Positions 34,800 to 46,085 of a stretch of DNA of 64,000 nt are shown here, piece after piece. Numbering within the stretch: the first letter of the stretch is position 1; the number at the start of each line of letters is the position of its first letter. A model generated the notes under the pieces. The model was given only the letters and a program-made list of their open reading frames with translations. It was not told the DNA's origin and searched no databases. The DNA is from Cladopsammia gracilis. Taxonomy: Eukaryota; Cnidaria; Anthozoa; Scleractinia; Dendrophylliidae. Position numbers and translations under genes: made by a program. The stretch spans positions 430,001 through 494,000 of the forward strand of contig JAJGOT010000441.1 in NCBI GenBank assembly GCA_022457155.1. The letters are read 5' to 3'.

Positions 34800-35230
34800 A
34801 TCTTATATAAAAGAAAGCCAATTCTGGTAAGAAAATTTCCAGGTTTGGTATTTATAAAACAGGATATCTAAAAACCCAGAGTGATTTACCAAACCTGGAT
34901 ATTAAAGAAAACAGATTGTTAAGTTCCATTCTTGTTTTTGCTCTTATCCAAGTTTGGATTTCAAAGAAAGCCAATTCTGGTAAGAAAATTATCCAGGTTT
35001 GGTATTTATAAAACAGGATATCTAAAAACCCAGAGTGATTTACCAAACCTGGATATTAAAGAAAACAGACTGTTAAGTTCTATTCTTGCTTTTGCTCGTA
35101 TCCAAGTTTGGATTTAAAAGAAAGCCAATTCTGGTAATAAAATTATCCAGGTTTGGTATTTATAAAACAGGATATCTAAAAACCCAGAGTGATTTACCAA
35201 ACCTGGATATTAAAGAAAACAGATTGTAGC
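34800..35230. repeat. Three tandem subterminal repeats of about 150 bp
   Basis: Each unit contains CCAGGTTTGGTATTTATAAA, ACCAAACCTGGATATTAAAG and a TATCCAAGTTTGGAT palindrome. The unit is a subterminal repeat of the CACTA-like element. Confidence 0.8.
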
Positions 35231-35428
35231 TTCTTGGTTTTCTTAATATCCAGAATGAGGCCGGTTTTTTTAATATCCAAAACAGGAAAATCATTGGTTT
35301 TAATACTCAAAAAAAATCCAGGAAAAATCCGGGTGAAAACAAACTTGGTTCTCACCTGAACATGGATTTTGACGAATCCAGGTAAAAACCAAATAAAAAC
35401 TAGATTGGATTTTTGTTTTTTTCCTGTG

Positions 35429-36054
35429 AATGGCTAATCGACTGCACAAAGTTATTTTCAGTTATATTAACTGCCTGGAGTTTACTTTTTCCATAATAAC
35501 GTGGAGGCCGTTATACCAGACAGACATAACTGTAGTGCTAAAATCAGTGCTCCCAGTTTCGTCGCAGTCTGTTTGGTTGGACTTTTTACCGGAAGATCAG
35601 TCGGATACAACAATGTCGTGGACTGCGTGGTTTACAACTGTGATTGTATTCTGCTTTTTGAAGAGCGTCATCTCTGAAAAATTTTCATAATATAAGTCGG
35701 AAACTCAAACCGAGCACTGTGCAACTGCAGAAAGCATTTACCGTATACAACATGCCAAGATACATCTAGATTATTGAAAGCTACACACTTGGCTCTTACC
35801 AGTACCAATTTTTATTGTTATTACAGTTTTTGTTCTTCTACTGAATTATTTTATACAGTTCAGGTTATAACGTTCCTGCATGTTAAACGACAGGTTAAGG
35901 TTTTCTATCGCCTAGCTGTTGTTGTTGTTCTTGTTTATCATTAATTTCACTTTTGTTTATGTTCACTTCTATAATTGACGGAAATAAACGGTTATGTGAA
36001 TGCTACGTACGTTAATGGGTACTGACAGGAAGCGAAGACTGTTACTTGTTACAT
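35429..36054. other. No recognised gene
   Basis: One short plus frame (35430-35690) without a domain. Otherwise unassigned flank between the CACTA-like right end and the Harbinger MITE. Confidence 0.45.
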
Positions 36055-36057
36055 TAA

Positions 36058-36401
36058 GGTCCAGTTTAAACGTCGCATTTCACATGTGCTAAATCTAATT
36101 CAGGTATTGAATGCGTGCGAAGTTTGACTTTTAACTAAAATTAAATTCGACAATGTGACTTCTGTTGCATCTTCGACTGAGCCAGTCAAATCTCGACAGA
36201 AGATCAACCATTGTCTTTTGTGCTGAATCGAATTTTTAAATCATGTTTAATTTATGATAACCCACAATTCTCGATATTTTTCCCAACTCTATAAAAACTC
36301 GATCATGATTCGATGTCTAAAATGGCGGATTTACTTATTTAAGTAGAACCAAATAAGCATCAGACTTCGGGACATGTGAAATTTGACTTTTAAACCGGGC
36401 C
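36058..36401. mobile_element. PIF/Harbinger-type MITE, TAA target duplication
   Basis: TAA lies on both sides (36055-36057 and 36402-36404). Ends are GGTCCAGTTTAAACGTCGCA at the left and its imperfect reverse complement (TTTAAACCGGGCC) at the right, with inner TTCACATGTG / CATGTGAA continuing the inverted repeat. A TWA duplication with GG... ends is characteristic of PIF/Harbinger. No coding capacity. Confidence 0.75.
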
Positions 36402-37048
36402 TAACGAGATGCTATTTGCACGATTTAATTGAAACCTCCAATTTAAACTCTAAAGTTTCTTGAAAATTCGTTAAAAAGGAGTTATAATTATTTGATAAAT
36501 TGTCCAAAATTTATAAATACATCAACACTTCAAACAATTCGAGTAAAAATTCTTTAATTTACTTTATTCTAGTAATTATAGCATCTTTTTATTTTATGTT
36601 TTTATTATTATTAAACAAAAAAAAGTAGTGTAACATTACAGAAAAAAAAAGAAGTCACAAGTACATTACAAACCATGACATTACATGTAGCACTAAGCTT
36701 ACTTCCATATATTTCACAATATTTCTATATTCTTACTGTAAATTTAATACTATAATTACTTATTACAGCATTTACTTCTTCGGGAATAAAACGTCATCCC
36801 ATTCCATTCCAATAATTCCTCGGGGATCATTTCAGGTCGCGTGTGAAAAAAATTGGGGATCATTTGGGGTCAGGGATAATTTGGGGTCGGGGATCATTTT
36901 GGGGCGTGTACAGAACTTGAAAAACACTGAAGAGAATTGCGCAAAGCGCGGACCAGAATGAACTGCAAAATTGCACTGCTGGCGGACGCGCGGTTAAGAC
37001 TTGAGCCGTGTACGCGAAAACGAGGCTTAAGAGGCAACCATAACAAAG
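36402..37048. repeat. AT-rich spacer and degenerate GGATCATTT array
   Basis: 36810-36905 holds four or five decayed copies of GGGGATCATTTGGGGTC, the same motif class as the foldback ends at 54.1 and 56.1 kb. Upstream of it is AT-rich sequence without genes. Confidence 0.6.
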
Positions 37049-37126
37049 ATGGCATCGAAGTCTCACTGCTGTGTTCCAATGTGTACACAAAGAGGCCGTG
37101 TTGGGCCAGAAAATAATTTGGTTTTT
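37049..37126 (+). pseudogene. THAP-domain N-terminal fragment
   Basis: The ATG at 37049 opens MASKSHCCVPMCTQRGR, followed by NNLVFKF. The C-x-x-x-C pair after a short start and the following FKF are the first zinc ligands and strand of a THAP DNA-binding domain. The second half (C-x2-H and AVPTIF box) is missing, so it is a truncated exon, most likely from a P-element-like or Harbinger-associated gene. Confidence 0.5.
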
Positions 37127-37339
37127 AAGTTTCTCATTTTACAATTTCTCACTCAAAGCAAAAGGAACTTTTCTAGGTGCTTGTATGACGGGGAAAATTC
37201 CCATTTATCGTTAGGTGGTGAACTTTATTTAGACTACCTATTTCACCAAAGCAATCAGCATATTCATTGATTAAATTAGAGTACTCACAATCTAGTCATT
37301 ACACGGTTATATGAGACTGGGATTTTTGCATGTGTTCAG

Positions 37340-38769
37340 TCATAGGAGTGGGACAGAATCCATTTCTGCCACAATGAAGAGAACTTTGTAGTCTTGATTT
37401 TCATTGCTCACTTGACTGCCTGTGTCAAGTTCGTAATTAATGTTAGTTCCATTTGAGTTCAAAATGAGAGACCATTCCAGTTCCTCGTCTTTTGCCTCAG
37501 TTGAGTGTAGTGTGGTTTCGTCAACATCTTTCTCCCCTTCCAAGCCTTCCACAGTTATTGCCCTGACGAAGTTGTCCCATTCATCTTCTGCTGTGATGTC
37601 AGGCTGGCGATTGATTTCTCAAATTGGCCTGTTGTGTGTTTGTGGAGGGATGACTTTGCAGTGTTTTTTAGGGCAGCATTGTGCAATCATTACATAGCTT
37701 TCCATATGCTGGGCAATTTCCACGATTGTGTCCACAACCACAAAATTTGCAGTTGGCAAAGTATTCGGGTGTAGCGCCTTTGTTTATCTTGGGTATCGCC
37801 CCTTGGCCGACCATGTCGACTGGAGTGGGTTTGGACACTTGTTTGAGCTCTTCATTGTGTTTTCTCGAATCCTCAGTAACGCGACCAAGTAGAATGGCCT
37901 TGTCCAATTTTAGATCTGTTTCTCGTAGGTAGTGCTCATGGAGTTTGGTCAGTCGTTCCACAAACGATCCTGTCAGTATGAGGGAGTCTTTTAGGGTGGC
38001 AAAAGCGCATTCCTCAGCACGTTTCTTCAGTTCGGTAACAAAATCATCAAGGGACTGCCCCTCTTGTTCACTCATGTCCAGGATTGCAGATAATTAGATG
38101 CATGACAAATTTTGATATCCAACACGAAGTGTCCCATTAAGTCTAAGTGTCAACTATCTTTTTTGAAATGTAAGGTAGGAATTAGTGTTAGTGTTGTTTA
38201 TAGGTTGGGGTAAACGCACCTGTTTATCTTTACTTAAAGATGAGAATTCAGAGGACACTTCTGACGTTTATTGTCTGTATTTTTGAAAAAAAGTGATGTT
38301 GGAGTTGAGAAGAGCAAGAGGACACTTTGTGACGCTTATTAAATTTGTCACGCATCTAATTATCTGCAATCCTGGACATAACTGCTCTTGTTGGTTGTAG
38401 GAGAAAAATTGATAGCGTAGAATGGTGGTGTTCTTTCGAGGATTACAGTATGCGGTGAATTTGCTTAGGATCGAGCTAACTTTCATCTTATCTTTACCGC
38501 TTGGAAAGGTGAAAGTGTTGTAGATTTCACACGCCCTTTTGCCAATGCAAGTGAGAAGGATGGATGACTTCACTTTTTCGCATTTGCCATCACTCTTAGT
38601 GGTAATTCAATCTACGGATTATTTTAATAAACGATTCATATCCAGTAGCCACTAGGTTTAGTTCAAACTCTTGTTTCCATCTCCAGTTTTCTCTTACGTT
38701 TCCTTCAAAGGAGAGTTGCTCTGGAGGGTCTAATTTGTCCATTTTAGAGATATCCCACGTCTGGCACCA
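37340..38769 (-). pseudogene. Gypsy-type LTR retrotransposon gag-protease fragment
   Basis: From the start at 38742 (MDKLDPPEQLSFEGN) the minus strand encodes gag: SILLTCIGKRACEIYNTFTF near 38560, CNPRKNTTILRYQFF near 38450, QEGQSLDDFVTELKKRAEEC near 38060 and a CKFCGCGH-type zinc knuckle near 37720. An aspartic-protease start with YELDTGSQV follows near 37430. The frame shifts near 38590 and 37660. A hAT-type MITE (38069-38384) interrupts gag. The rest of pol and the 3' LTR are absent from the window. Confidence 0.8.
38069..38384. mobile_element. hAT-type MITE, 8-bp target duplication, inside Gypsy gag
   Basis: CTCTTGTT occurs at 38061-38068 and 38385-38392. The element ends are CACTCATGTCCAGGATTGCA and the reverse complement of CAGTTATGTCCAGGATTGCA, continuing for about 35 bp of inverted repeat. 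An 8-bp duplication with CA...TG ends fits hAT. Removing it brings the two halves of the gag frame together. Confidence 0.85.
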
Positions 38770-38908
38770 TGTTAAAATAAAACACAATGTTGGGGAGAAA
38801 AGACCTTTATTCTCGTATGGCAACCTTTTAAAGTACAACAGGGTAACCTGATATATATTGTATGATAGATTGGTTAATAATTAGATAATTACACAAGAAT
38901 CACGACAC
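38770..38908 (-). repeat. Gypsy 5' LTR with primer-binding site
   Basis: On the minus strand the 139-bp segment begins TGTCGTGATTCTTG and ends TTTTAACA. It contains AATAAA near its end (R region), and the sequence TGGTGCCAGACGTGGG directly after it is a primer-binding-site candidate. The start interrupts the Rep-like relic at 38909 and onward. Confidence 0.65.
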
Positions 38909-40100
38909 TTGGAAGTGACTTTGGGGCATGAAGATGTACGAGCTGTCCCTTGAGCATTAAGAGAAAATTGTGCCATTGGATGGTTTGCGCATTCCATTGA
39001 AAGTCATTTAACAAAATGATTTTTTCCGCCCCACCTAAGCAAAAGTGAGTGAAGCAGGATTGCTAAATGAGTTATAAATTACATTTAGGGGATTCAAGAT
39101 AAACGTTTTTCCTGTGATTGCAGGGCTCTTTATAAGAAAATTTTTTAATTTTCCTCTTCCTTGCTCCAGTAGATTCCTAACAGTCTGAGTTAACGTGTCT
39201 ACCAAAACGTCATTCCACCTGAGTAGCTGTTTGGCATATTGTAGCCACTGTCCGTTACACTGCCAGTTGCACGGGTCTTCAAGGGCTTTCTCCAAAATCT
39301 CAAGCCTGGTCATTCTCCTCCTGAGTAAAACTTCACTGGCCTTCTCCATTTCTATGCTGCTGCTATAACTTCTTCCACTACTTTATTCCCTCTGTTAACA
39401 ATAAATTCAGCCAGGTCGGTTTTTCCTTCCACTTTTTGCGTGCTTGTGAGTGTAGTGCAGTTCTAATTTTTATTTGCTTCGAAACTACTATCTCCGACAC
39501 TTGAAAAGAGCTTATGCACTGAGATCGCCTTGGTCAACCTGATGATTTTGCTGCCCCTCTACCAGAAATAGCATAACCTTCTTTGTCTTCTTTTTCCTCC
39601 ACCTCCTCGTCCTCTCCTCTTGCAGAATCTGTGACTGGATTCTCTACCCGTCGTCGTTTCGCATGAGCTTGATTCGCTGATACGTTCTTGGTGGGCCTGA
39701 GTTTATCAAATCTGGATAGCTGGGGGACTGAAGAAAGTTTTTGTCTTCTTTCATTGTATAAAACCAAGCACTTGTGTTTTAAACATTGGCGAATGGGTAG
39801 CCACTGCTTAATCTTGTTGTCACTTTATAGCCAAGATGTTTTCCTCGCTTTTCCTGCCTCTCTTGACAGCATGTCACCATTCCACAATTTTCTCTTTTAA
39901 TCAGCTTGGCTATAGGTTAAAAGATATACGCTCTGCACTTGTTGTGGTGTTAGCGGCTGCAATTTGAGGTTTGTGAACTTTAGCTTTGGAAATTTTTCCT
40001 TCGGAAAAGTCGCAAGATCAAATATAATGTCATATACAGGGTGTTTCAAAAGTTCATACCCTGTTTTGTACAGAGAAATATCGCTATCCAAAACTGTCAG
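38909..40100 (-). pseudogene. Rep-like relic, copy 1 (HUH-type start plus SF3-like helicase), broken
   Basis: The minus strand carries a replication-initiator-like N-terminal strand (SVYLLTYSQAD near 39910), a basic/acidic linker (39767-39540), and a helical region with WQCNGQWLQYAK near 39240. A P-loop (AITGKTFILNPL) follows near 39085, then an LLNDFQW Walker-B-like segment near 38990 and a truncated end where the Gypsy LTR lies. It has several stops and frame changes (near 39540, 39360, 39035). SF3 helicases with an HUH nuclease are the Rep/NS1 architecture of small DNA viruses and Rep-bearing transposons. The HUH motif itself is not visible here. Family assignment is inference from motif order and similarity to copy 2 at 49.9-50.7 kb. 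Confidence 0.55.
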
Positions 40101-40579
40101 GTCTGTGAAAATCGTACAACTTTATAACCTATGCTTTCAGTGTTTGTTGCTTCGAGCCTGGAGCCTGGAGTTGACGCATTTTTAGCTCTGCAATTCCGAA
40201 CACCATACGTGGATTCAGTACTTCAAAAAGTTACTTTGGACCTTGTCTAAAAACAAAAAAAATTAACGTCCTTCTGCTGTGTACTTGCATGCAAATGCAA
40301 AGTTCGCTTGGCATTGCTTATTCGTCAAGATGCACGGTCCTAGTTTCATGCATGTTGACAGGAAAATAAAAATTTCAGAGTTTTGGCCATCTTTAATGTC
40401 TCAATAACGTTAAAACGTAAATGCAACTAAGATTTGGCTATTCTGAGAAAAAAAAGGCATGTGTGGCGTGTCAGACACATGGCCCGTCTCAAATATCATG
40501 TTCGAGTCTTACTTTTCTGATTCAGGTTTTCACTAAGTTTCCATAATTATTAGGATAGCAGTTTCCTTATCAATAGCCT

Positions 40580-40804
40580 CTAATTTCTTTGCATTGAGCC
40601 ACAATTAGCCAGTTTTTCAATCCAATCATTACTTTCAATGGGCTTTAGAGAACGTTTGATGGCTGCTCTTAAATTCTCCCCAGAATGAGGCTTTCCACCA
40701 GGAAGGTCTTTATAATGACATGTAGTGGGATCTTTTAAAGCTCCACACCAGGTTGAATTACAGCCTGTATGATCTCCAAATGCGTGACACACTAAAGAAT
40801 TCAA
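40580..40804 (-). pseudogene. Mutator-like (MULE) protein fragment
   Basis: A short open frame containing CHAFGDHTGCNSTWCGALKD, followed by IKRSLKPIESNDWIEKLANC, a Cys/His pattern I associate with a cnidarian Mutator-like transposase-domain family. It ends abruptly at a stop just after SMQRN. The neighbouring minus-strand sequence to 40100 is full of stops. No start context; a fragment only. Confidence 0.45.
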
Positions 40805-41394
40805 CCAAATTTTAACTCCGTTGGTTCACCTTTGGATGCTGCTACCTTTTTTTATTATGATTAACTGTGAACATATGTGAAGGTGCACTCACTCCTCTAT
40901 GTGGCCATCAATGGAAAACAATGATTCACATGACACTAACAGCGAGGTAACTATTTGTGATTTTAAATTCTGCTAAGAAATGTCTACTTGGCCATATTTA
41001 ACTGATATATCCCAACTTCACGAAATCCTAATCTCAGCTGATCAAGGCAAGTTTATCTGCCAGTTGTATCTTCTACTTTAAAGTCCTCTGTCAAGCCATC
41101 CTCACTTAGAAATTGTGGAATCTTTCCGTCTTGAAGGATGGTTAGACCTGTCGTTGAAAGCAGCTTAGTCACTAAATACGCCAACGGTATGAGGATTTTT
41201 TTTTCCAAAAAATGGAGAACAAGGAATTTTCAGTCATTTTTCTGTAAATTATTGTTCTAAAGGAGGTTCGTAAGGGTTTCTTGCTTTCAGTAGTGTCTAA
41301 ATGATGAAATATTAAAAAATGAGGCAACCAATGATATGGACAGCTTTTAGATAACCTTAGATAACCCTTTCTAGCCAGACAGAAATAAAGTTTA

Positions 41395-41431
<37 letters not shown>

Positions 41432-41768
41432 ACGATGCTCTTAACAGGCAATACTTTAAGGGTGCTTATGGCATAGCCATTGCCATGGCAACAGTACAGC
41501 TCTCTGAAGAGCCTCTAAAACTCAGTTTTCGCTAATTATCTTTAAAACTTATCTGGTGACCTATAAGTGTTTTCTCAATTTTGAAAGCACCGCTTATTTT
41601 CTTTTATTTTTGGCACTATGACAAAAATCTATCTAGTGGAAATCAAGTTATTTCCAAAAAGGTTCTTGTCAGATAAAAATTTTGCTGGATAATTTTTTAA
41701 CTATTTTTCCTATTTTTTAAGATAGGAAATACCAAATACTGCTTGCATAAAGAAAATATGTCATTTTC
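40805..41768. other. No recognised gene; ATT microsatellite
   Basis: An ATT trinucleotide run fills about 41393-41431. Otherwise AT-rich without a sustained frame. Confidence 0.6.
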
Positions 41769-42063
41769 CACAGGAAAATTGATATTTATGAGTATTACTT
41801 AACTAAAATCTAAAATGAATAATGTTAATTTGCCGTGAAACAATATGCAGCAGGACAATAAGGAAAAAAAAAATCCCAGATGTGAGTAAGTCACGCCAGG
41901 TGACCTGGCCTTTCTACCTCACTTTTGTTGTGATGCAAAGAAGCTTCTCTTCTCAGCCTGTGAAGACCAGCAGGGAGGCAGAAATGTGCCGGCAGGCACA
42001 TGAGTGGGCCAAATCTTTTAGATTTTTGGTAAGTATTACTCATAAATATCAATTTTCCTGCGG
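41769..42063. mobile_element. Small inverted-repeat element
   Basis: CACAGGAAAATTGATATTTA and the following 14 bases at 41770-41802 recur as the reverse complement, with few mismatches, at 42030-42062. No coding capacity and no clear target duplication. Confidence 0.65.
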
Positions 42064-42449
42064 AATATTACATATTTGTTTCGTAAACTTAGCCTAAAAT
42101 CTAAAATGGATAGAAGAATATCATGCTAGGAAGTGGGATAGATACTGCCTGAGTACCAACTGATGTCAGCACCCTGATGAAAATGTGTTCCCAGCTACAA
42201 GGCTTAAGCAAGGCTTGTCTAGGCAATGTTGCATGTCCAGAAATGCCGAAGCTACTATGTCTAAAGAGGCACATCCACCAAAGCATGAAGTACATAAAAC
42301 ACTCCAGAACAATCTGAAAAGGGCTTAATCCAGTGTAATGAAAAAAAAACAATTAAAATAGAAGAAATAAAATATTACACAAAACATGCCTGACTAAAGA
42401 CACAAAAGCTATATACAAACCCAGAAAAAGTCTGGGGGCAAACAACATG

Positions 42450-43439
42450 CACAATTCCAAAAGGCCCAAAAGTTAGCGAGCCACTGTAGTTTGGACCACT
42501 GAAAGGGGACCAAGCCGATGGAACTACTCAGAAAAACATGACATCACGCAGGTAGAAAGTGGTAAAAGTGGTCTTGTTGTTCTGATAGGCAGCTTTAAGA
42601 ATTTCATCGACTGGAGCGGAGTTGAAAGCCACCCAAGATGTGGCTATAGCTCACACTTCATGGGCAGAAATTCCCACAAGACCTCTGATGAACTGTGAAT
42701 TGCCAGCAGAGGTGTAGGCCTGCCTAACCGCTGACTTGGTCCATCTTGATATAGAATCTGGCTGGAGATTGTTATCTCCCTGACCAGGTTTGTATTGCAA
42801 GAACAAGCAAACCAATTGCCTCGCCTAGGTTGTGTGCTCTTCAAATAATATAGGAGTGCACGCACCGGACACAGTTTATTGTTAGGCTCCTCCTGGCTTG
42901 CCAGAAACGAGTGCAAAGACTTCAACACCACCGGCAGATTTGAATCAAGTCGTTGATTCTTGGCAACAAAAGCTGGATGAGTGAAGATCGTCACATCCAC
43001 TTTGTATCGACCAAACCTGAGGGACCCAGGCAGGTCAGGCTGCTTTGGGTCTGGTTCAAGTAAAAGGGCATGCAGGCAGCTAACATGTCTAGCAGATGCC
43101 AGTGCCAGTGCCACCAGAAAGACTGTCTTCCATGAGAGAAACTTCATTGCCCAACAGTCCATATGCTCAAATGGTTCTTCGAGGAAGGCCTGAAGGACCA
43201 GAGCTAATCAACTGTGGAACGATTTTGGGTGACCTCAGTCGCTCTATGTCAAATGCTCACAATAACGACGACATAATAGGGTCTGCACCAGGATTCCAGC
43301 TTCCATGTAACCAAAACACTGTACTAATAGCCGATCTGTAGCCCTCAATGGTAGAAGGAGCTACAATAGGTGACAAAAATAGTTGACACACTATGTGCCA
43401 AACCATTTCCGTGCCATATTTATCACTATCACTTTGCAT
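42450..43439 (-). pseudogene. DIRS-type tyrosine recombinase
   Basis: The crypton/DIRS-type recombinase that inserts the element by site-specific recombination. The minus strand has a core-binding start (STIEGYRSAIS near 43350), a frame change near 43250, then the catalytic part MKFLSWKTVFLVALALASAR near 43140, with the first catalytic Arg in SARHVS, and CPVRALLYYLKSTQ near 42870. After another shift near 42720 come the AHEV..IATSWVAFNSAP region and the presumed Tyr region near 42560. An in-frame stop replaces the residue after AHEV. Orientation and order fit the RT at 62.3-63.9 kb. Confidence 0.7.
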
Positions 43440-43780
43440 TCACTATACTCTGCTGTAGAAACCCCCTCCCCCTTCCAATATTGTAGGATTGCAGCCACAT
43501 GCCTCTGTAAACAATACACAACAGTGTCTGGGGGGGGGGTGGGGTTGGGAATAAGGGGGTGGGGTGAAAATGTGTCTTGTCTTGAGGAAAATGAGGTTCA
43601 AAATGATGTGTCAACAATATTGTCGCCTATTGTCTGAAGTGCAGTGTGCTATTACTTTCCGAAAATGCAAGGAAGTTAATTGGTTTTCTCAAATAATAAG
43701 CGGCATTGTCGGATGTTTCGATTGATACAAACGGGATTAATTAGCGATCAATTATATTGTAATTACAGCCGTTTATAGAA
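43440..43780. other. Spacer with G-rich tract
   Basis: 43530-43566 has runs of ten, four, five and four G separated by short spacers on the plus strand, a potential G-quadruplex. Nothing else recognised. Confidence 0.6.
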
Positions 43781-43784
43781 TTTT

Positions 43785-44632
43785 GTGATGGTACAATGGT
43801 GTTATGGAGGCTTGCAATAAAATGCAAAGGGATAAGGCAAAAGGAAGTCATGGAGGAATTGAACATTTCGAGGTCTTCTGTTTATTACATTTTAAAAGGA
43901 TTGAAAAATGGACCGATTTGCAACATAAAGAATAACAATCAGCGACCGGCTGACCAAGAAAATTGAGTCCCCATGTACAGCGGTTTCTTCTTGGATAGAT
44001 CAGTATGTTAAGGAAAGAGGAAAGAAATTTTACCATGAAGCGCATTATGGAAAAGGCCAACTTAAAAACGTCTGAAGTTTCTTGTCTGAAGTGCAACGCT
44101 TCTTAAACTGTCGGCAAAAGGGTCTTCTATCAATGGGAACTTAAAAAAGCGTTTGAAGTTTACAAAAGAGGTTAAAAGGATTACAGTGCAAAGCTATGGA
44201 CACAGCAAATTGCATTTTACTTAGATGGTGTAAGTTTTATACACAAATTCAACCCAGCAGACCAAGCACGTGCACCAAAAGGAAAGATTTGGCAAAAACT
44301 ACAAGAGGGCTTATCTCCTGGGTGTACTGCAAAGGGGTCACATTGTGGCTCAGGTGGACGCGTGGCGAAATTTATTGTGGCTATCAGCTACAAAGAAGGA
44401 GTAACTCTTTGCGAACAATATGATACTTTGAATGGACAATATTTTAAAGGCTTGGTTGAAAGGGAATTTGGATGTATGTGCCAGGATTCTAACAAAGGTG
44501 CATCAAAGCTCTTTATTCAAGATGGGGACCCAAGCCAAAATTCTGCGCTCACTTGTGCCGCCTGCAAGAGAACAGGGGCCAAACTTATTCCCATCCCACC
44601 CCGTAGTCCAGATATTAATCGTATTGAAAACA
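43785..44632 (+). pseudogene. Tc1/mariner transposase, 5' part
   Basis: Three short frames together give a paired-like HTH (EVMEELNISRSSVYYILK near 43845), the first catalytic Asp (AFYLDGVSFIHKF near 44220), the second Asp (FIQDGDPSQN near 44515) and the catalytic Glu in PDINRIEN (44613-44632). Thirty-four residues separate the second Asp and the Glu, so it is a DD34E transposase. It has multiple frameshifts (near 43900, 44190, 44330) and is cut by the CACTA element 1-4 bases after the IEN codons; the 3' part continues at 49330. Confidence 0.8.
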
Positions 44633-44639
44633 TATCACT

Positions 44640-45250
44640 GGAAAAATTGCCAAGTTTCCATCCATGAATTTTTTATGAACTTTTCATGGTTTTCCCATGG
44701 TTATCCATAAAATACCACATGTGGAAAATGTACCCTTTTTCCACACTTGGTTATTGGATGAATACACATGTGGTTATTGAGTTTTCCAAACATGGAATTT
44801 TTCTACAGAACACATCAATGTGAAACATTGAAATTTAAATTTCCAAGAATGGAAACCTCGACTTCCATGGTAAGTTACCCCACTGTGGACATTTTAAATT
44901 CCATGGCAGGTTTTTGCACCAATCCATACATGGTTGCGTTTACCCACACTTGGGAATTGTCTTTTGATCAGAACCTTGGAAATTAGAATTACTAACAGTG
45001 GAAATCTGGATTTCCAACATAATGTACCTCATTGTGGACATTCGAATTTCCAAGGAAGGTTTCTATGCATGAATCCATAGATGGTTTTGAATGCTTCCAC
45101 GCTTGGAATTCTTTTATGGAAATCTGAGTTCCCAAGAAAGGAAATACTAATTTCCATTATAAACAGGAAAATTAACTTTAATGGGTTTTTGAACTCAGTG
45201 TTCTGGTTTGGAAAATGGCACTGTATTCATGCTACAGTGGACAATCAAAC
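44640..45250. repeat. Left subterminal repeats of CACTA 1
   Basis: At least ten copies in both orientations of TTTCCAT/ATGGAAA-type heptamers within palindromic contexts such as CCACATGTGG and CCATGG. CACTA transposases bind such subterminal motifs. Confidence 0.75.
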
Positions 45251-45404
45251 CTCCAAAAAAGGTAGGCATTTTATACCAGTATGTTATTAAGAACATCTTT
45301 AAGAGCAACTTAGCATATTCTACTTTTAAATAAAGAGGCCTTCAAAAAATCAGTTTTAAATTATATCGGACCAAGTATTACAGACTTACATGTAAGTCAT
45401 TCAG

Positions 45405-46085
45405 TAAATAAAAACACAACATGGACAATTCCAAAGTTCTAACAAAAAAAACAAAATGCAAGTCAACTTGGACAATGTAGAGTTCCAGAAGTGAGCACCA
45501 GGAATACAGGTAATGACTGTCTGAACCCAGATGAAACCTTTGACATCAATAAATGTTACAGTTCAAGTTTTTTCACAGTTTTCAGTTGGTCTCTCCTCAG
45601 GTTTGCTTGGACAGCTTCTTCATCAACTTCTATATATCCAGTAAATTAAAACACAACTTGGACATTTTAGAGTCCAGAATTCAAAGTGAGCACCATGAAA
45701 GTACAAGTAGTGACTGTCTGAACCCAGATAAAATCTTTGACATCAATAAATTTTACAGTTCAAGTTTTTTCACAATTTTCAGTTGGTCTCTCAGGTTTGC
45801 TTGGACAGCTTCTTCATCAACTTCTATATATCCAGTAAATTAAAACACAACATGGACATTCCAAAGTTCCAACATATAAAACAAAGTGATCAAGTCAACT
45901 TGGACATTTTAGAGTTCCAGAATTCGAAGTGAGCACCATGAAAGTACAAGTAGTGACTGTCTGAACCCAGATGAGATCTTTGACATCAATAAATTTTACT
46001 GTTCAAGTTTTTTCACAATTTTCAGTTGGTCTCTCCTCAGGTTTGCTGGGTCAGCTTCCTTGTGAACTTCTTTGTATCCATGTTG
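45405..46085. repeat. Tandem duplication of the last coding exon (about 200-240-bp units)
   Basis: Three units start at about 45409, 45649 and 45847. Each contains TTCAAGTTTTTTCACA and TTTTCAGTTGGTCTCTC, antisense of the final codons (LRRDQLKIVKKLEQ region) of exon 3 of the neighbouring gene. The rightmost copy (from 45990) is the real exon end. The two outer copies have no intact frame. Confidence 0.8.

Larger units (their letters stand above)
30890..35428. mobile_element. CACTA-like element 2 (left end unresolved)
   Basis: The plan is subterminal repeats (30900-31320), a tandem array (31660-32150), a minus-strand SAM gene, a divergent plus-strand TNP2-like gene, subterminal repeats (34800-35300) and a right end TTTTTTTCCTGTG at 35428. 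Both sides share the palindromic motif TCCAAGTTTGGA. The plan matches the well-bounded CACTA element at 44636-49326. The left terminus (expected CACAGGAAAA) was not found, so the left boundary is an estimate. Confidence 0.55.

Noticed and set aside
41769..42063. Left end of CACTA-like element 2 because it starts CACAGGAAAA
   Set aside because: It lies to the right of that element's right end and is closed by its own inverted partner at 42030-42062.
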